Origin: a virus
Reading direction: 5' to 3' (one strand)
Length of the DNA: 35,588 nt
IMG/VR virus record: IMGVR_UViG_3300032132_000023
Location: 1-35,588 of that record
Part shown: piece after piece, positions 6,439-14,408 of the stretch
Position numbering within the stretch: the first letter of the stretch is position 1
Layout: each line of letters starts with the position of its first letter
Made by a program: the position numbers and the translations under genes
The notes under the pieces: generated by a model
The model's database searches: none
The model's input: the letters and a program-made list of their open reading frames with translations, nothing else
What the model was told of the DNA's origin: nothing

Positions 6439-8186
6439 AATCTTTAGTATTTGATATTGAAACAGACGGCCTACAGCCAACTAAAATATATTGCATATCA
6501 GCATTAGATGTAGACACACAAGAGCAATTCAATTTCAAACCAAGTAACATAACAGAGGGTCTTGCTTTACTTGAAAGCGCCGACAAATTAATAGGACATA
6601 ATATTATAGGCTTCGATATTCCAGTAATACGGAAGCTCCATAATATAAATTTACTCGACAAAAAACTTGTTGATACGCTTGTCCTTTCCAGGTTGTTTAA
6701 TCCGATAAGGGCCTCGCATAGTTTAGAAGCTTGGGGCTACAAGCTTGAGTTCCATAAGATTGAATTTGATGATTACAGTAAATTTACTGAGGACATGCTC
6801 AAATACTGCGCTCACGATGTAATTTTAAATTATAAAGTGTACGAGGCACTGAAGCATGAGAGTCGCGGCTTCACTTCTGAAAGTGTTAATCTTGAGACAG
6901 AAACATATAAGATTGTAACTGACCAGCGGGAATATGGATTTGTGTTGGATGAAGATCTCACACGTTCGCTACTAGAAAATTGTACAAACGAGCTTATCGC
7001 AACCGAACTTCAAGTACATAAAACCTTTAAACCGAAAGTGACTGAACGGAGTATATATCCGCAGCACACTAAGGCTGGAGTATTGAAGAAGCTTGGAGTA
7101 GATTGCGATGGAAAACAAACTAGGTTAACGGGAGATGAGTACGCCGACCTACAGAAGTGTAGTACAGAAAAAGTTGTGCGAACTTCCGAGGAAGAATTTA
7201 ATCTTGGGTCAAGGCAGCAAATAGGCGAGTACCTTCAAGATTTTGGTTGGACACCAAAACATTTTACTCCCACAGGACAACCGAAAGTTGATGAAAAAGT
7301 ACTAGGAACTGTGCGAGATATTCCAGAAGCTTCTCTTATAGCTAGATACTTGATGCTACAAAAACGAATAGCGCAAGTACAATCCTGGCTTACGTTTCTG
7401 GATGGGCAACGAGTACATGGGTCCGTAATAAGCAACGGTACAATTACAGGTAGGATGAGTCACAGAGATCCCAACATGGCCCAGATACCCAGCTTAGCCT
7501 CTCCCTACGGTAAGGAATGTAGGGCCTGTTGGACAGTTCCACGAGGCTACAAGCTGGTAGGGGTAGATGCCAGCGGGTTAGAATTAAGAATGTTAGCACA
7601 CTATCTTGATGATAAGGAGTTTATAGATGACATACTCACTGGAGACATACACACAGCTAACCAAGCTAGGGCGGGACTTAAATCAAGATCTCAGGCAAAA
7701 ACTTTCATCTATGCCTTTCTTTACGGAGCGGGAGATGCTAAAATTGGAAGTGTGGTTGGTGGAAGTAAAGCAGAAGGTAAACGAATTAAGCAATCTTTTC
7801 TTAGTAATTTCCCAACACTTAAGTCTCTTAGAAATAGAATTACAAGAACGGCTGAACAAAAAGGATTCATAACAGGATTGGATGGCCGCAAGATATTCAT
7901 ACGAAGCCCCCATGCTGCACTCAACTCGCTGCTCCAAGGGGCCGGGGCGGTCGTTATGAAACGCGCTTTAATTATTCTTAACGAAGCTATGGAGGTCGCT
8001 GGCTTAGATGCCCATTGCGTAGCAAATGTACACGATGAGTGGCAGATCGAAACCTGGGGCGAGGACGTTGATAGGCTTGGAAATTTAGCAGTTAGTGCTA
8101 TTAGATCGGCAGGCGATTACTACAATCTTAATTGTCCATTAGATGCTCAATACAAAGTAGGAGAGAACTGGAGTGAAACCCACTAA
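6435..8186 (+). CDS. family A DNA polymerase with 3'-5' exonuclease (T7 gp5-like)
   Basis: A 583-residue replicative polymerase. The proofreading domain shows D7-x-E9 (Exo I), a GHNIIGFD segment (Exo II) and D128 (Exo III). The polymerase domain has motif A at D378 (DASGLELR), motif B R418-x3-K422-x3-Y426 and motif C H533-D534-E535. Motif B has the same spacing as T7 R518/K522/Y526. The Tyr at 426 is the T7-type residue, where E. coli Pol I has Phe. It is about 120 residues shorter than T7 gp5, and part of the shortening lies between Exo III and motif A, where T7 holds its thioredoxin-binding loop. That loop is therefore probably absent or reduced (inference). It overlaps the helicase and the following nuclease gene. 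Confidence 0.95.
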   Translation: MKSLVFDIETDGLQPTKIYCISALDVDTQEQFNFKPSNITEGLALLESADKLIGHNIIGFDIPVIRKLHNINLLDKKLVDTLVLSRLFNPIRASHSLEAWGYKLEFHKIEFDDYSKFTEDMLKYCAHDVILNYKVYEALKHESRGFTSESVNLETETYKIVTDQREYGFVLDEDLTRSLLENCTNELIATELQVHKTFKPKVTERSIYPQHTKAGVLKKLGVDCDGKQTRLTGDEYADLQKCSTEKVVRTSEEEFNLGSRQQIGEYLQDFGWTPKHFTPTGQPKVDEKVLGTVRDIPEASLIARYLMLQKRIAQVQSWLTFLDGQRVHGSVISNGTITGRMSHRDPNMAQIPSLASPYGKECRACWTVPRGYKLVGVDASGLELRMLAHYLDDKEFIDDILTGDIHTANQARAGLKSRSQAKTFIYAFLYGAGDAKIGSVVGGSKAEGKRIKQSFLSNFPTLKSLRNRITRTAEQKGFITGLDGRKIFIRSPHAALNSLLQGAGAVVMKRALIILNEAMEVAGLDAHCVANVHDEWQIETWGEDVDRLGNLAVSAIRSAGDYYNLNCPLDAQYKVGENWSETH

Positions 8187-8553
8187 CAACTTTAAAGAAG
8201 CACTTTCGTCATCCTCTAAAGGTAGAAAAGGAGACCTAGCTGAATACTACGCTGTAACATGGCTATGGGATAACGGTTATGAAGTGTTTATTAACTCAGG
8301 TTGTACTGGTCCTGTTGATATGGTAGCTATGGATAGTGAAGGGGAGATCGTTTTAATAGATGTAAAAACGGCGGGGTTGAAACCTAACTTGAGTAACCCG
8401 GACGCAATTAACAGTAGGTCGGTAAGAACAAAACTTCAAAAAAAATTAGGGGTTAGAATTTTATTATTTAATCCCATTAACAGAAAGCTTAGATTTGTTA
8501 ACCATGAAATGTTTATAAACAATAAGGAAGGAGAGCAGCTTGAAATCTTCTAA
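8173..8553 (+). CDS. PD-(D/E)XK nuclease, Holliday-junction-resolvase-like
   Basis: A 126-residue protein with GRKGDLAEYYA (E24), PVDMVAMD (D49) and LIDVKT (D63-x-K65). These are the metal-binding residues of the PD-(D/E)XK fold in the order seen in small archaeal-type (Hjc-like) resolvases and related phage nucleases. It may cut branched DNA, but substrate cannot be read from sequence. It starts at GTG 8173 after GGAG and overlaps the end of the polymerase gene by 14 bases. It overlaps the next gene as well. A second, different junction enzyme (endonuclease I) is encoded 1.3 kb downstream, so the two may have distinct tasks. Confidence 0.7.
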   Translation: MKPTNNFKEALSSSSKGRKGDLAEYYAVTWLWDNGYEVFINSGCTGPVDMVAMDSEGEIVLIDVKTAGLKPNLSNPDAINSRSVRTKLQKKLGVRILLFNPINRKLRFVNHEMFINNKEGEQLEIF

Positions 8554-9400
8554 AAAACTAGATGAATTAGTAGAGGACATTTATAAATCGGTAGCTGATT
8601 TAAATGTGGGTGATTTAGAAATTCCAGAAGCTTGTTTGGAATCTTTATCTGTAGGCATTTCCAACGCAGTGAAGGGCTGGGCTACCCCAAAAGAAAATAA
8701 ACAGTTTACGCTGCGTATGTCTAACGTGGGGAAACCAGCAAGGCAGCTATATTATAATAATAAGTATAATAATTCTGGTGACCTTGATTCTCCTACACTA
8801 ATTAAATTTTTATATGGACATATCTTGGAAGAGGTCTTAATATTCTTAGTAAAATTAGCGGGGCACACCGTAACCGACGAGCAAAAGGAAGTTGTTGTGA
8901 ATAATGTGAAGGGCCATATTGATTGTAAAATTGATGGGGAAGTTGTTGATATCAAGACTGCTTCAGGCTTTGCATTTAAGAAATTTAAAAATGGTACACT
9001 GAGAGAAGACGATCCCTTTGGTTACCTAAGCCAACTTGCTGGCTATGAAACTGCGGAGGGCACGAGTAACGGGGGGTTCCTGGTAATCAATAAAGAATCG
9101 GGAGAGCTTACTCTGTATCGTCCCGAGGACTTGGACAAACCAAACGTTAAAGTATTAATAAATAAAATAAAAGATATATTTAAATTTGATGAGCTTCCTG
9201 AAAGATGTTACAACCAGATTCCATCTGGAACTAAAGGTAATATGAAATTACCTAGAGGATGTGTTTACTGCCACTTCAAAACCGAATGCCATAGTGATGC
9301 TAATGGCGGAAAGGGGCTGCGGATATTCAAATACGCAAAGGGAGTAGAGTACTTAACGCGAGTTAACTACCTACCTAAAGTAGAAGAAATAACAGCGTGA
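8540..9400 (+). CDS. RecB/Cas4-like PD-(D/E)XK exonuclease with Fe-S cysteine cluster
   Basis: A 286-residue nuclease of the RecB/Cas4 type. Visible motifs in order: GHILEE (H94, E97), D128 (GHIDCKIDG), D137-x-K139 (VDIKT) and Q165-x3-Y169 (QLAGY). Four cysteines follow, C223, C241-x2-C244 and C250. The C...C-x2-C-x5-C spacing is that of Cas4 and AddB proteins, in which it holds a [4Fe-4S] cluster. It probably does the job of T7 gp6 exonuclease (host DNA breakdown, primer removal or recombination), which is inference. The start is TTG 8540, supported by AGGAGAG just upstream. It overlaps both neighbours, within the replication operon. Confidence 0.85.
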   Translation: MKSSKKLDELVEDIYKSVADLNVGDLEIPEACLESLSVGISNAVKGWATPKENKQFTLRMSNVGKPARQLYYNNKYNNSGDLDSPTLIKFLYGHILEEVLIFLVKLAGHTVTDEQKEVVVNNVKGHIDCKIDGEVVDIKTASGFAFKKFKNGTLREDDPFGYLSQLAGYETAEGTSNGGFLVINKESGELTLYRPEDLDKPNVKVLINKIKDIFKFDELPERCYNQIPSGTKGNMKLPRGCVYCHFKTECHSDANGGKGLRIFKYAKGVEYLTRVNYLPKVEEITA

Positions 9401-9705
9401 AGAAGAAGGTTCTAAAAAAGATAAATGAAAAAGCTGATGACCTATTGATAGAATGGTTGAAGAGTATCCTTGATGAAGATGATAGAGATCAAATTACAAA
9501 AGAAAATTACAAACAATTTTTACCGACGACAAAATATATTCTATCTAAACGGACGCACTATCTATCATTCTACACTTATCGGTGGGCTAGGCAAAGCATT
9601 AAAAAATTATTAAAGAAGGGTTTTAAATTAAAAGATATAACGCTTGGAGATTTAATATGGCTTTTGAAGAAACAGAATCGAAGCACCCAATCGAGCATAT
9701 TATAA
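9397..9705 (+). CDS. conserved-looking basic hypothetical protein
   Basis: A 102-residue, Lys-rich, mostly helical protein that starts at GTG 9397 with a 4-base overlap (GTGA) with the nuclease gene. A WLKSIL segment followed by TKYILSKRTHYLSFYTYRWA looks like a conserved core I have seen in marine phage proteins of unknown role. High positive charge would suit nucleic acid binding. No catalytic motif is visible. Confidence 0.6.
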   Translation: MKKKVLKKINEKADDLLIEWLKSILDEDDRDQITKENYKQFLPTTKYILSKRTHYLSFYTYRWARQSIKKLLKKGFKLKDITLGDLIWLLKKQNRSTQSSIL

Positions 9706-9821
9706 TGTCCTTTGCTTTTGCTATACAAGAGCGTGAACATAAATTAGAGTATGATGAATTACTTTTTCTAAGAGATTCAGTACTGGAGGAGATAGAGAAC
9801 CGTGACCGAGAACTACATTGA
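9657..9821 (+). CDS. 54-residue acidic hypothetical protein
   Basis: A short ORF overlapping the end of the previous gene by 49 bases and the start of the endonuclease I gene by 4. It is acidic and helical (many Glu), with no cysteines or membrane segment. It fills the 112-base gap that would otherwise interrupt the operon. A GGAG lies shortly upstream of its ATG. No family is recognised. Confidence 0.5.
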   Translation: MAFEETESKHPIEHIIMSFAFAIQEREHKLEYDELLFLRDSVLEEIENRDRELH

Positions 9822-10315
9822 AAAGAAAACCAAGAGTTAAGCGGCCACGGCCAGAGAAGGTGCAGGGTTACGATAGTATGTGGGAATATCTCCTACATGA
9901 TACACTACTTAAGGATTGGGAACACCACACAGAGAAAGTAGCATATACGGTGAAGCATTTTTATGAGCCAGATTTCACAAGGACTTTACAAGGCAAACAA
10001 ATTCTGTTAGAATCTAAAGGTCGCTTTTGGGATTACTTAGAATACTCCAAGTACAAGTGGGTTCGCGATAACCTACCTGAAGATGTAGAGTTGGTTTTCC
10101 TGTTTGCTAATCCCGCCGCGCCGATGCCTGGTGCTAAGGTAAGAAAGGACGGAACTAAACGAACGCATGGTGAATGGGCCACCGCAAATAAATTCAGATG
10201 GTTTGCTGAAAATACACTGCCAGATTCTTGGATAGATATAAACGCTAAAACAGCGGAAGAATTTTTAGACAGACAGCAAGCCGCAGACAACGAGGAGTCG
10301 GATTATGGGTACTAA
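9818..10315 (+). CDS. endonuclease I, Holliday junction resolvase (T7 gp3-like)
   Basis: A 165-residue protein matching T7 endonuclease I. The catalytic set is E23, D52 (YEPDF), E65 and K67 (LLESKGRF). T7 has E20, D55, E65 and K67. The C-terminal half keeps the ELVFLF strand, the T-HGEWA segment and the final DSWI motif of the family. The enzyme resolves four-way junctions and branched DNA, needed for host DNA breakdown and packaging. The start is read as TTG 9818, overlapping the previous stop. The ribosome site is weak, so synthesis may depend on coupling. The N-terminus is strongly basic. Confidence 0.9.
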   Translation: MKRKPRVKRPRPEKVQGYDSMWEYLLHDTLLKDWEHHTEKVAYTVKHFYEPDFTRTLQGKQILLESKGRFWDYLEYSKYKWVRDNLPEDVELVFLFANPAAPMPGAKVRKDGTKRTHGEWATANKFRWFAENTLPDSWIDINAKTAEEFLDRQQAADNEESDYGY

Positions 10316-10664
10316 AAATAAATGGGATGAGAATAAAACTGGCTGGCAAAGGCGCATGGCTTTGGAGGGTAGCACCTCTCATTTTGATAAAAAAAACACT
10401 GTTGATCATCCACCGCATTATAATAACGGTGAGATAGAATGTATAGATGCTATAGAAGCGATGCTGACACCGGAAGAATTTATAGGTTACTTACGTGGTA
10501 ACTCTCTAAAATATAGGTGGCGGTTTAGGTATAAAAAACAACCAGTTGAAGACATGATGAAGGCTAAGTGGTACGAAGAAAAGCTACTATCTTTCTTCAA
10601 AAAAACTAATCTTTCGGTGGAGAAACGTGATGAGCATGGACAGAAAAGCGGAGCGAACTGCTAG
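10305..10664 (+). CDS. DUF3310 protein (T7 gp1.7-like, possible nucleotide kinase)
   Basis: A 119-residue protein whose middle matches DUF3310: HPPHYNNGEIECIDAIEAM, then LRGNSLKYRWR and 'DMMKAKWYEEKL' (about residues 35-94). T7 gp1.7 belongs to this family and has been described as a nucleotide kinase, so a role in dNTP supply is plausible. Its place directly before ribonucleotide reductase supports that. The exact reaction here is inferred, not shown. It overlaps endonuclease I by 11 bases. Confidence 0.75.
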   Translation: MGTKNKWDENKTGWQRRMALEGSTSHFDKKNTVDHPPHYNNGEIECIDAIEAMLTPEEFIGYLRGNSLKYRWRFRYKKQPVEDMMKAKWYEEKLLSFFKKTNLSVEKRDEHGQKSGANC

Positions 10665-10791
10665 GTTTCATAAGAATCGAAACGCTAAAAATAAACAGAA
10701 GACTAAAAAATACACAAAAGAAAAAAAGGAACACGAACATGACTTTAAAGACACAGGAGTATCTCGGAATACAGATCGATCTGACCAATGA
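10630..10791 (+). CDS. possible 53-residue very basic protein
   Basis: A frame starting at ATG 10630, after GGTGGAGAA, and ending at 10791. It overlaps the end of the DUF3310 gene and 53 bases of the nrdA start. The first 35 residues are dominated by Lys, Arg and Asn, and the tail is polar. Without it there would be a 74-base gap in an otherwise gapless operon. The low-complexity Lys-rich composition could also be chance in an A-rich leader. Confidence 0.4.
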   Translation: MSMDRKAERTARFHKNRNAKNKQKTKKYTKEKKEHEHDFKDTGVSRNTDRSDQ

Positions 10792-12616
10792 AACTAAGCT
10801 AGATCAATTCTCAATTAACACATTGAAGGATAGATATTTTTGGGAGAACGAAACCCACGCTCAGCAAGCTTTCGCTAGAGCCTCAGTATTTGGTGCGACA
10901 TTTAAAAACAGCACAGACTTTGATCTCGCGCAAAGACTATACAATTACGCAAGCTCCTGCTGGTTCATGTTTAGCACCCCTATTCTTAGTAATGGCGGCA
11001 CTCGCCGTGGGCTACCCATAAGCTGTTTTCTAAATTATGTACCTGACTCAAGGTTCGGGTTGTCCGATCATTACGATGAAAACATATGGCTAGCAAGTGC
11101 CGGTGGTGGTGTCGGTGGATACTGGGGAGATGTTCGCAGCAACGGAACAAGCACCTCCAACGGTAGTAAATCTACCGGCTCGATCCCCTTTATGCACGTT
11201 GTCGATAGCCAGATGCTAGCCTTCAATCAAGGCGTAACACGGCGAGGAAGCTATGCGGCTTACACGAACATCGACCACCCCGAGGTTGAAGAGTTTATTG
11301 CTATGCGGAAAACAACCGGAGGCGATTTAAATAGAAAGTGCCTTAACATTCATAACGCTGTTAATATCACAAATGAATTTTTAGATGCCGTCCAGGCTGA
11401 TAAGGATTGGAGACTTATAGATCCTAAATCAAAAGAAGCGGTTAAAAGTGTGAGTGCCCGTGATTTGTGGTGGCAGATTATACATACACGTGCTGAGACA
11501 GGCGAACCCTATATTATTAATATAGACAACTGTAACGAACATCTTCCAAAGGAACAAAAAGAATTAGGACTTGAAATAAAACAAAGTAATCTCTGTTCAG
11601 AAATAACACTGCCTACTAATGAAGAACGCACAGCCGTTTGCTGCTTGTCAAGTGTTAACTTAGAAACTTTTGATGAGTGGGCAGATAACGATTTATTTAT
11701 AAAAGATTTAGTTACAATGCTAGACAATGTTTTGGAACATTTCATCGAAAGTGCGGTCGATGTTGGTGACTTAGGAACATACAGAGCAGGGGCAGATAGA
11801 TTTAAAAACTATATAAAGGAGGGAAAAAATGCGTATAAGAAAGCAGCTTACTCAGCTTATAGAGAACGCAGTATTGGTCTTGGAGCGATGGGGTTCCACA
11901 GCTATCTCCAAAGTAAAGACATACCCTTCGAGGGTTTGTACGCTAGCTCGTTCAATCACCGGGCATTTAATCATATTAAATCAAAAGCGGTTGAGGCTAG
12001 CAAGACTCTTGGTGGAGAACGTGGGGAAGCACCAGACATGGCGGGGAGCGGACTTCGTAATGCTCATCTTATGGCCGTTGCTCCTAATGCTTCTAGTAGT
12101 ATCATTTGTAATGGTACAAGCCCTAGTATTGAGCCTTCGAGGGCTAACGTATATACTCACAAAACGTTAACAGGATCTTATAAGGTTCAAAATAAATATT
12201 TGGAAAAACTTTTAAAGTCTAAAAATAAAAACACTTTGGAAGTATGGAAAGATATCTCAGCTTACGACGGGTCTGTTCAGCACCTAGATTTTTTAACGGA
12301 CAAGGAAAAAGAAGTATTCAAAACAGCCCCCGAAATAAATCAGGTGTGGGTAATTGAACACGCGCACCAACGGCAGCAGTATATTTGCCAAAGTCAAAGC
12401 GTGAATCTATTCTTCGCTCCCCCAAAGGCTACTGAACCGCAAGAAATCCATGACGAATTTTTACAATATGTTAATGATGTTCATTGGTACGGAGCTAAAA
12501 ATTTAAAATCACTTTATTATTTACGCTCTGATGCGGCGCGGAACGCAGAGAATGTTAATATAAAAATCCCAAGAATTAATCTTGAAGATGTAGAATGTTT
12601 GGCTTGCGAAGGATAA
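10739..12616 (+). CDS. nrdA: class I ribonucleotide reductase, large (alpha) subunit
   Basis: A 625-residue enzyme that reduces ribonucleotides to deoxyribonucleotides with the NrdB radical subunit. Catalytic features are visible: C96 (ISCFLNY), the finger-loop N284-L-C286-S-E288 with the radical cysteine, C301 as the redox partner (VCCLSS), the tandem Tyr of SLYYLRS near residue 596, and a C-terminal C-x2-C (ECLACEG) for re-reduction by thioredoxin or glutaredoxin. It is about 135 residues shorter than E. coli NrdA. The N-terminus lacks a recognisable ATP-cone, so activity-site inhibition by dATP is probably lost (inference). The ATG follows a run of A-rich leader with AAAGGA. nrdB starts 6 bases after the stop. 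Confidence 0.93.
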   Translation: MTLKTQEYLGIQIDLTNETKLDQFSINTLKDRYFWENETHAQQAFARASVFGATFKNSTDFDLAQRLYNYASSCWFMFSTPILSNGGTRRGLPISCFLNYVPDSRFGLSDHYDENIWLASAGGGVGGYWGDVRSNGTSTSNGSKSTGSIPFMHVVDSQMLAFNQGVTRRGSYAAYTNIDHPEVEEFIAMRKTTGGDLNRKCLNIHNAVNITNEFLDAVQADKDWRLIDPKSKEAVKSVSARDLWWQIIHTRAETGEPYIINIDNCNEHLPKEQKELGLEIKQSNLCSEITLPTNEERTAVCCLSSVNLETFDEWADNDLFIKDLVTMLDNVLEHFIESAVDVGDLGTYRAGADRFKNYIKEGKNAYKKAAYSAYRERSIGLGAMGFHSYLQSKDIPFEGLYASSFNHRAFNHIKSKAVEASKTLGGERGEAPDMAGSGLRNAHLMAVAPNASSSIICNGTSPSIEPSRANVYTHKTLTGSYKVQNKYLEKLLKSKNKNTLEVWKDISAYDGSVQHLDFLTDKEKEVFKTAPEINQVWVIEHAHQRQQYICQSQSVNLFFAPPKATEPQEIHDEFLQYVNDVHWYGAKNLKSLYYLRSDAARNAENVNIKIPRINLEDVECLACEG

Positions 12617-12622
12617 ATAAAA

Positions 12623-13585
12623 ATGAGCTTACTAAGTAGCAGAGATTATTACAAACCATTCGATGACCCTTGGATGTTTGATTACTACGTTCAGCAAAAC
12701 CAAATGCACTGGTTTCCAGAAGACGTACCATTGCACAACGATGTAAAAGATTGGCAGGATTTAGACGTACCAGAAAAGAATTTGTTGACACACATATTTA
12801 GACTGTTCACGCAGTCAGACGTAGATGTAGGTTCGGGCTATATAGATAGATACATGAGGATCTTTAAGAAGCCTGAAGCCCGTATGATGATGAGCAGCTT
12901 TGCTAACATGGAGTCTATTCATCAACACGCATACAGCTTACTTTTAGATACGGTAGGAATGCCCGAAACAGAATATAAAGCTTTCTCTGAATATGAAGCG
13001 ATGGCTGACAAGCACAAATATATTAATAATATAAAGGTAACCGTTAGAGATAAGGAAAGTATTGCGAAAGCTCTTGCTGTTTACAGCGGATTTACCGAGG
13101 GGCTACAGCTATTTAGTAGCTTTATCATACTACTGAACTTTCCTCGCTTTGGAAAGATGAAGGGTATGGGACAGATAATAACTTATAGTATTCGAGATGA
13201 GTCCTTACATGTTGAAGCAATGACAAAACTCTTTAGAGAATTTGTACAAGAAAATATAGAGGTATGGACAGATGACTTTAAAAAGGAAATTTACCAGGCT
13301 TGTCGAGATATGGTAGACCTAGAAGATAGATTCTTAGACTTGGTATTCGAGATGGGTAATATCGAGGGGCTAACTAAGAAAGAAATGCGACAGTACATTC
13401 GCTACATAGCTGACCGTAGACTACTACAGTTAGGGTTGAAACCTAATTATAATGTAAAGAATAACCCACTAACGTGGCTTGATGCTGTACTTGGTGTAGA
13501 ACATCAGAATTTTTTCGAGGGTCGATCTACTTCATACATGAAGGCTGGATTACGCGGGGATTTGGAAAAGGTGAATTTCCCGTGA
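12623..13585 (+). CDS. nrdB: class I ribonucleotide reductase, small (beta) subunit
   Basis: A 320-residue diiron protein that generates the radical for NrdA. The metal ligands are D66, E97, H100, E159, E193 and H196. Their spacing equals that of E. coli R2 (D84, E115, H118, E204, E238, H241). The radical tyrosine is present as Y104 (ESIHQHAYS), so this is a Tyr-radical enzyme and not a Tyr-less variant. The C-terminus would dock to NrdA. It shares a transcript with nrdA and overlaps the next small ORF by 4 bases. No phage thioredoxin or glutaredoxin gene is in the window, so a host reductant is probably used. Confidence 0.93.
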   Translation: MSLLSSRDYYKPFDDPWMFDYYVQQNQMHWFPEDVPLHNDVKDWQDLDVPEKNLLTHIFRLFTQSDVDVGSGYIDRYMRIFKKPEARMMMSSFANMESIHQHAYSLLLDTVGMPETEYKAFSEYEAMADKHKYINNIKVTVRDKESIAKALAVYSGFTEGLQLFSSFIILLNFPRFGKMKGMGQIITYSIRDESLHVEAMTKLFREFVQENIEVWTDDFKKEIYQACRDMVDLEDRFLDLVFEMGNIEGLTKKEMRQYIRYIADRRLLQLGLKPNYNVKNNPLTWLDAVLGVEHQNFFEGRSTSYMKAGLRGDLEKVNFP

Positions 13586-13797
13586 CAACTAAAGAAGGAA
13601 ATATAATTTCATTCAAAGTATTCATAGATAGGAAGGGGAATTTAATGACAGAATATAGACATGTTCCTATTTCAGAAGTGTCTAAAGTTTTTGATAAACA
13701 CGACACACCTGTAGTACAGAAAATAATTCGAGAAATTTCTCCCAAATTAGAAATTCTACACGAACATTTGGAAGATGAATTAAATGCCCTTACTTAA
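13582..13797 (+). CDS. small hypothetical protein after nrdB
   Basis: A 71-residue ORF beginning at GTG 13582 with a 4-base overlap (GTGA) with nrdB. A start at a later ATG (13645) with GGAAGGGG upstream would give a shorter 50-residue form. No family is recognised. It is the last gene of the + arm and its end overlaps the last - strand gene tail to tail by 18 bases. Confidence 0.5.
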   Translation: MTTKEGNIISFKVFIDRKGNLMTEYRHVPISEVSKVFDKHDTPVVQKIIREISPKLEILHEHLEDELNALT

Positions 13798-13917
13798 CCG
13801 AGAGGTCTCTTCCTTTAGTCTCTTACGATCATAGTCCTTTTTAGATTTATGAGCATGGCTCTTCTTCAGTATAGTCGGAGAGCCTACCCGCCGCTTCACA
13901 GTTCTTTTACTAGACAT
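13780..13917 (-). CDS. 45-residue very basic protein, last gene of the late arm
   Basis: The ATG (complement of 13915-13917) directly follows the stop of the upstream gene (TAAATG), so it is likely translationally coupled. The peptide is Lys/Arg-rich, with a RRVGSPTILKKSHAHKSKKDYDRKR-type pattern that suggests nucleic acid binding. No family name is known to me. Its 3' end overlaps the + strand ORF that ends at 13797, making the two arms converge without a gap. Confidence 0.55.
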   Translation of the reverse strand: MSSKRTVKRRVGSPTILKKSHAHKSKKDYDRKRLKEETSRLSKGI

Positions 13918-14136
13918 TTATTTAACTACCTTTATTCCTAGTCTTCTATTCTGTATCATTTTTTCAGATGTGTCAAGTACAAATTTAGAATGCTTGCACA
14001 ACATTTCAAATAATATCTGTTTCATAATCTTATCATCTACATGTGAAAACACTGTGCCTAAGTGGCTTATAGCGTCGGCGTTGATACGAAGTGTGGCAGT
14101 TTCTGGAGGCTCTACAAAATTAAAAAAATCATCCAT
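13918..14136 (-). CDS. 72-residue hypothetical protein
   Basis: A small helical protein starting with ATG after GGAGGATT on the - strand. It begins MDDFFNFVEPPETATLRI and has one Cys-containing helix (ILFEMLCKHSKF). No family is recognised. Located in the lysis-proximal end of the late operon. Confidence 0.55.
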   Translation of the reverse strand: MDDFFNFVEPPETATLRINADAISHLGTVFSHVDDKIMKQILFEMLCKHSKFVLDTSEKMIQNRRLGIKVVK

Positions 14137-14162
14137 ACTTTAATCCTCCATTAGTTCCTTCT

Positions 14163-14408
14163 CTAAAATTCAAGTTCATACCATTCACTAACCGTACCCC
14201 AAGGTATTATCATGGGGGTATTGATCGTATCCTTTTCCTTATTGTATAGATCTGTAGCTAAAATAATACATTCGTTAGTCGTACCTATAAGGTAACCTAT
14301 GGTTTTCCTAAGAACCGGAGAAAGTTTTTTGGCGTCCTTTAAAGAATAATCTGCTGTTTCAATCCAGGCATCTCCCCAATGCACTTCAACAATTGAGAAA
14401 TCATCCAT
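14163..14408 (-). CDS. small phage protein, beta-rich, unknown function
   Basis: An 81-residue protein whose start overlaps the stop of the holin-like gene by one base (TAATG). The pattern 'VEVHWGDAWIE' then 'VGYLIG-like' strand, 'CIILATDLY' and a final 'MIIPWGTVSEWYEL' is common among small phage proteins of unknown role. Their aromatic VxWxD start and PxGxIxxxxxL ending are typical. No enzymatic motif is seen. Confidence 0.6.
   Translation of the reverse strand: MDDFSIVEVHWGDAWIETADYSLKDAKKLSPVLRKTIGYLIGTTNECIILATDLYNKEKDTINTPMIIPWGTVSEWYELEF

Noticed and set aside
11829-12170. 113-codon + strand open frame inside nrdA
   Set aside because: Out-of-frame shadow of a clearly conserved NrdA coding sequence.
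13799-13830. AGAG-GT-CTCT inverted repeat as a bidirectional terminator between the arms
   Set aside because: The stem is only 4 bp with a 2-base loop, has no U-run, and lies inside the 45-residue ORF.
13947-13976. Leftward TTGACA (complement of 13971-13976) as a promoter for the last late genes
   Set aside because: No acceptable -10 box lies 16-18 bp downstream, and the site is inside a coding sequence.
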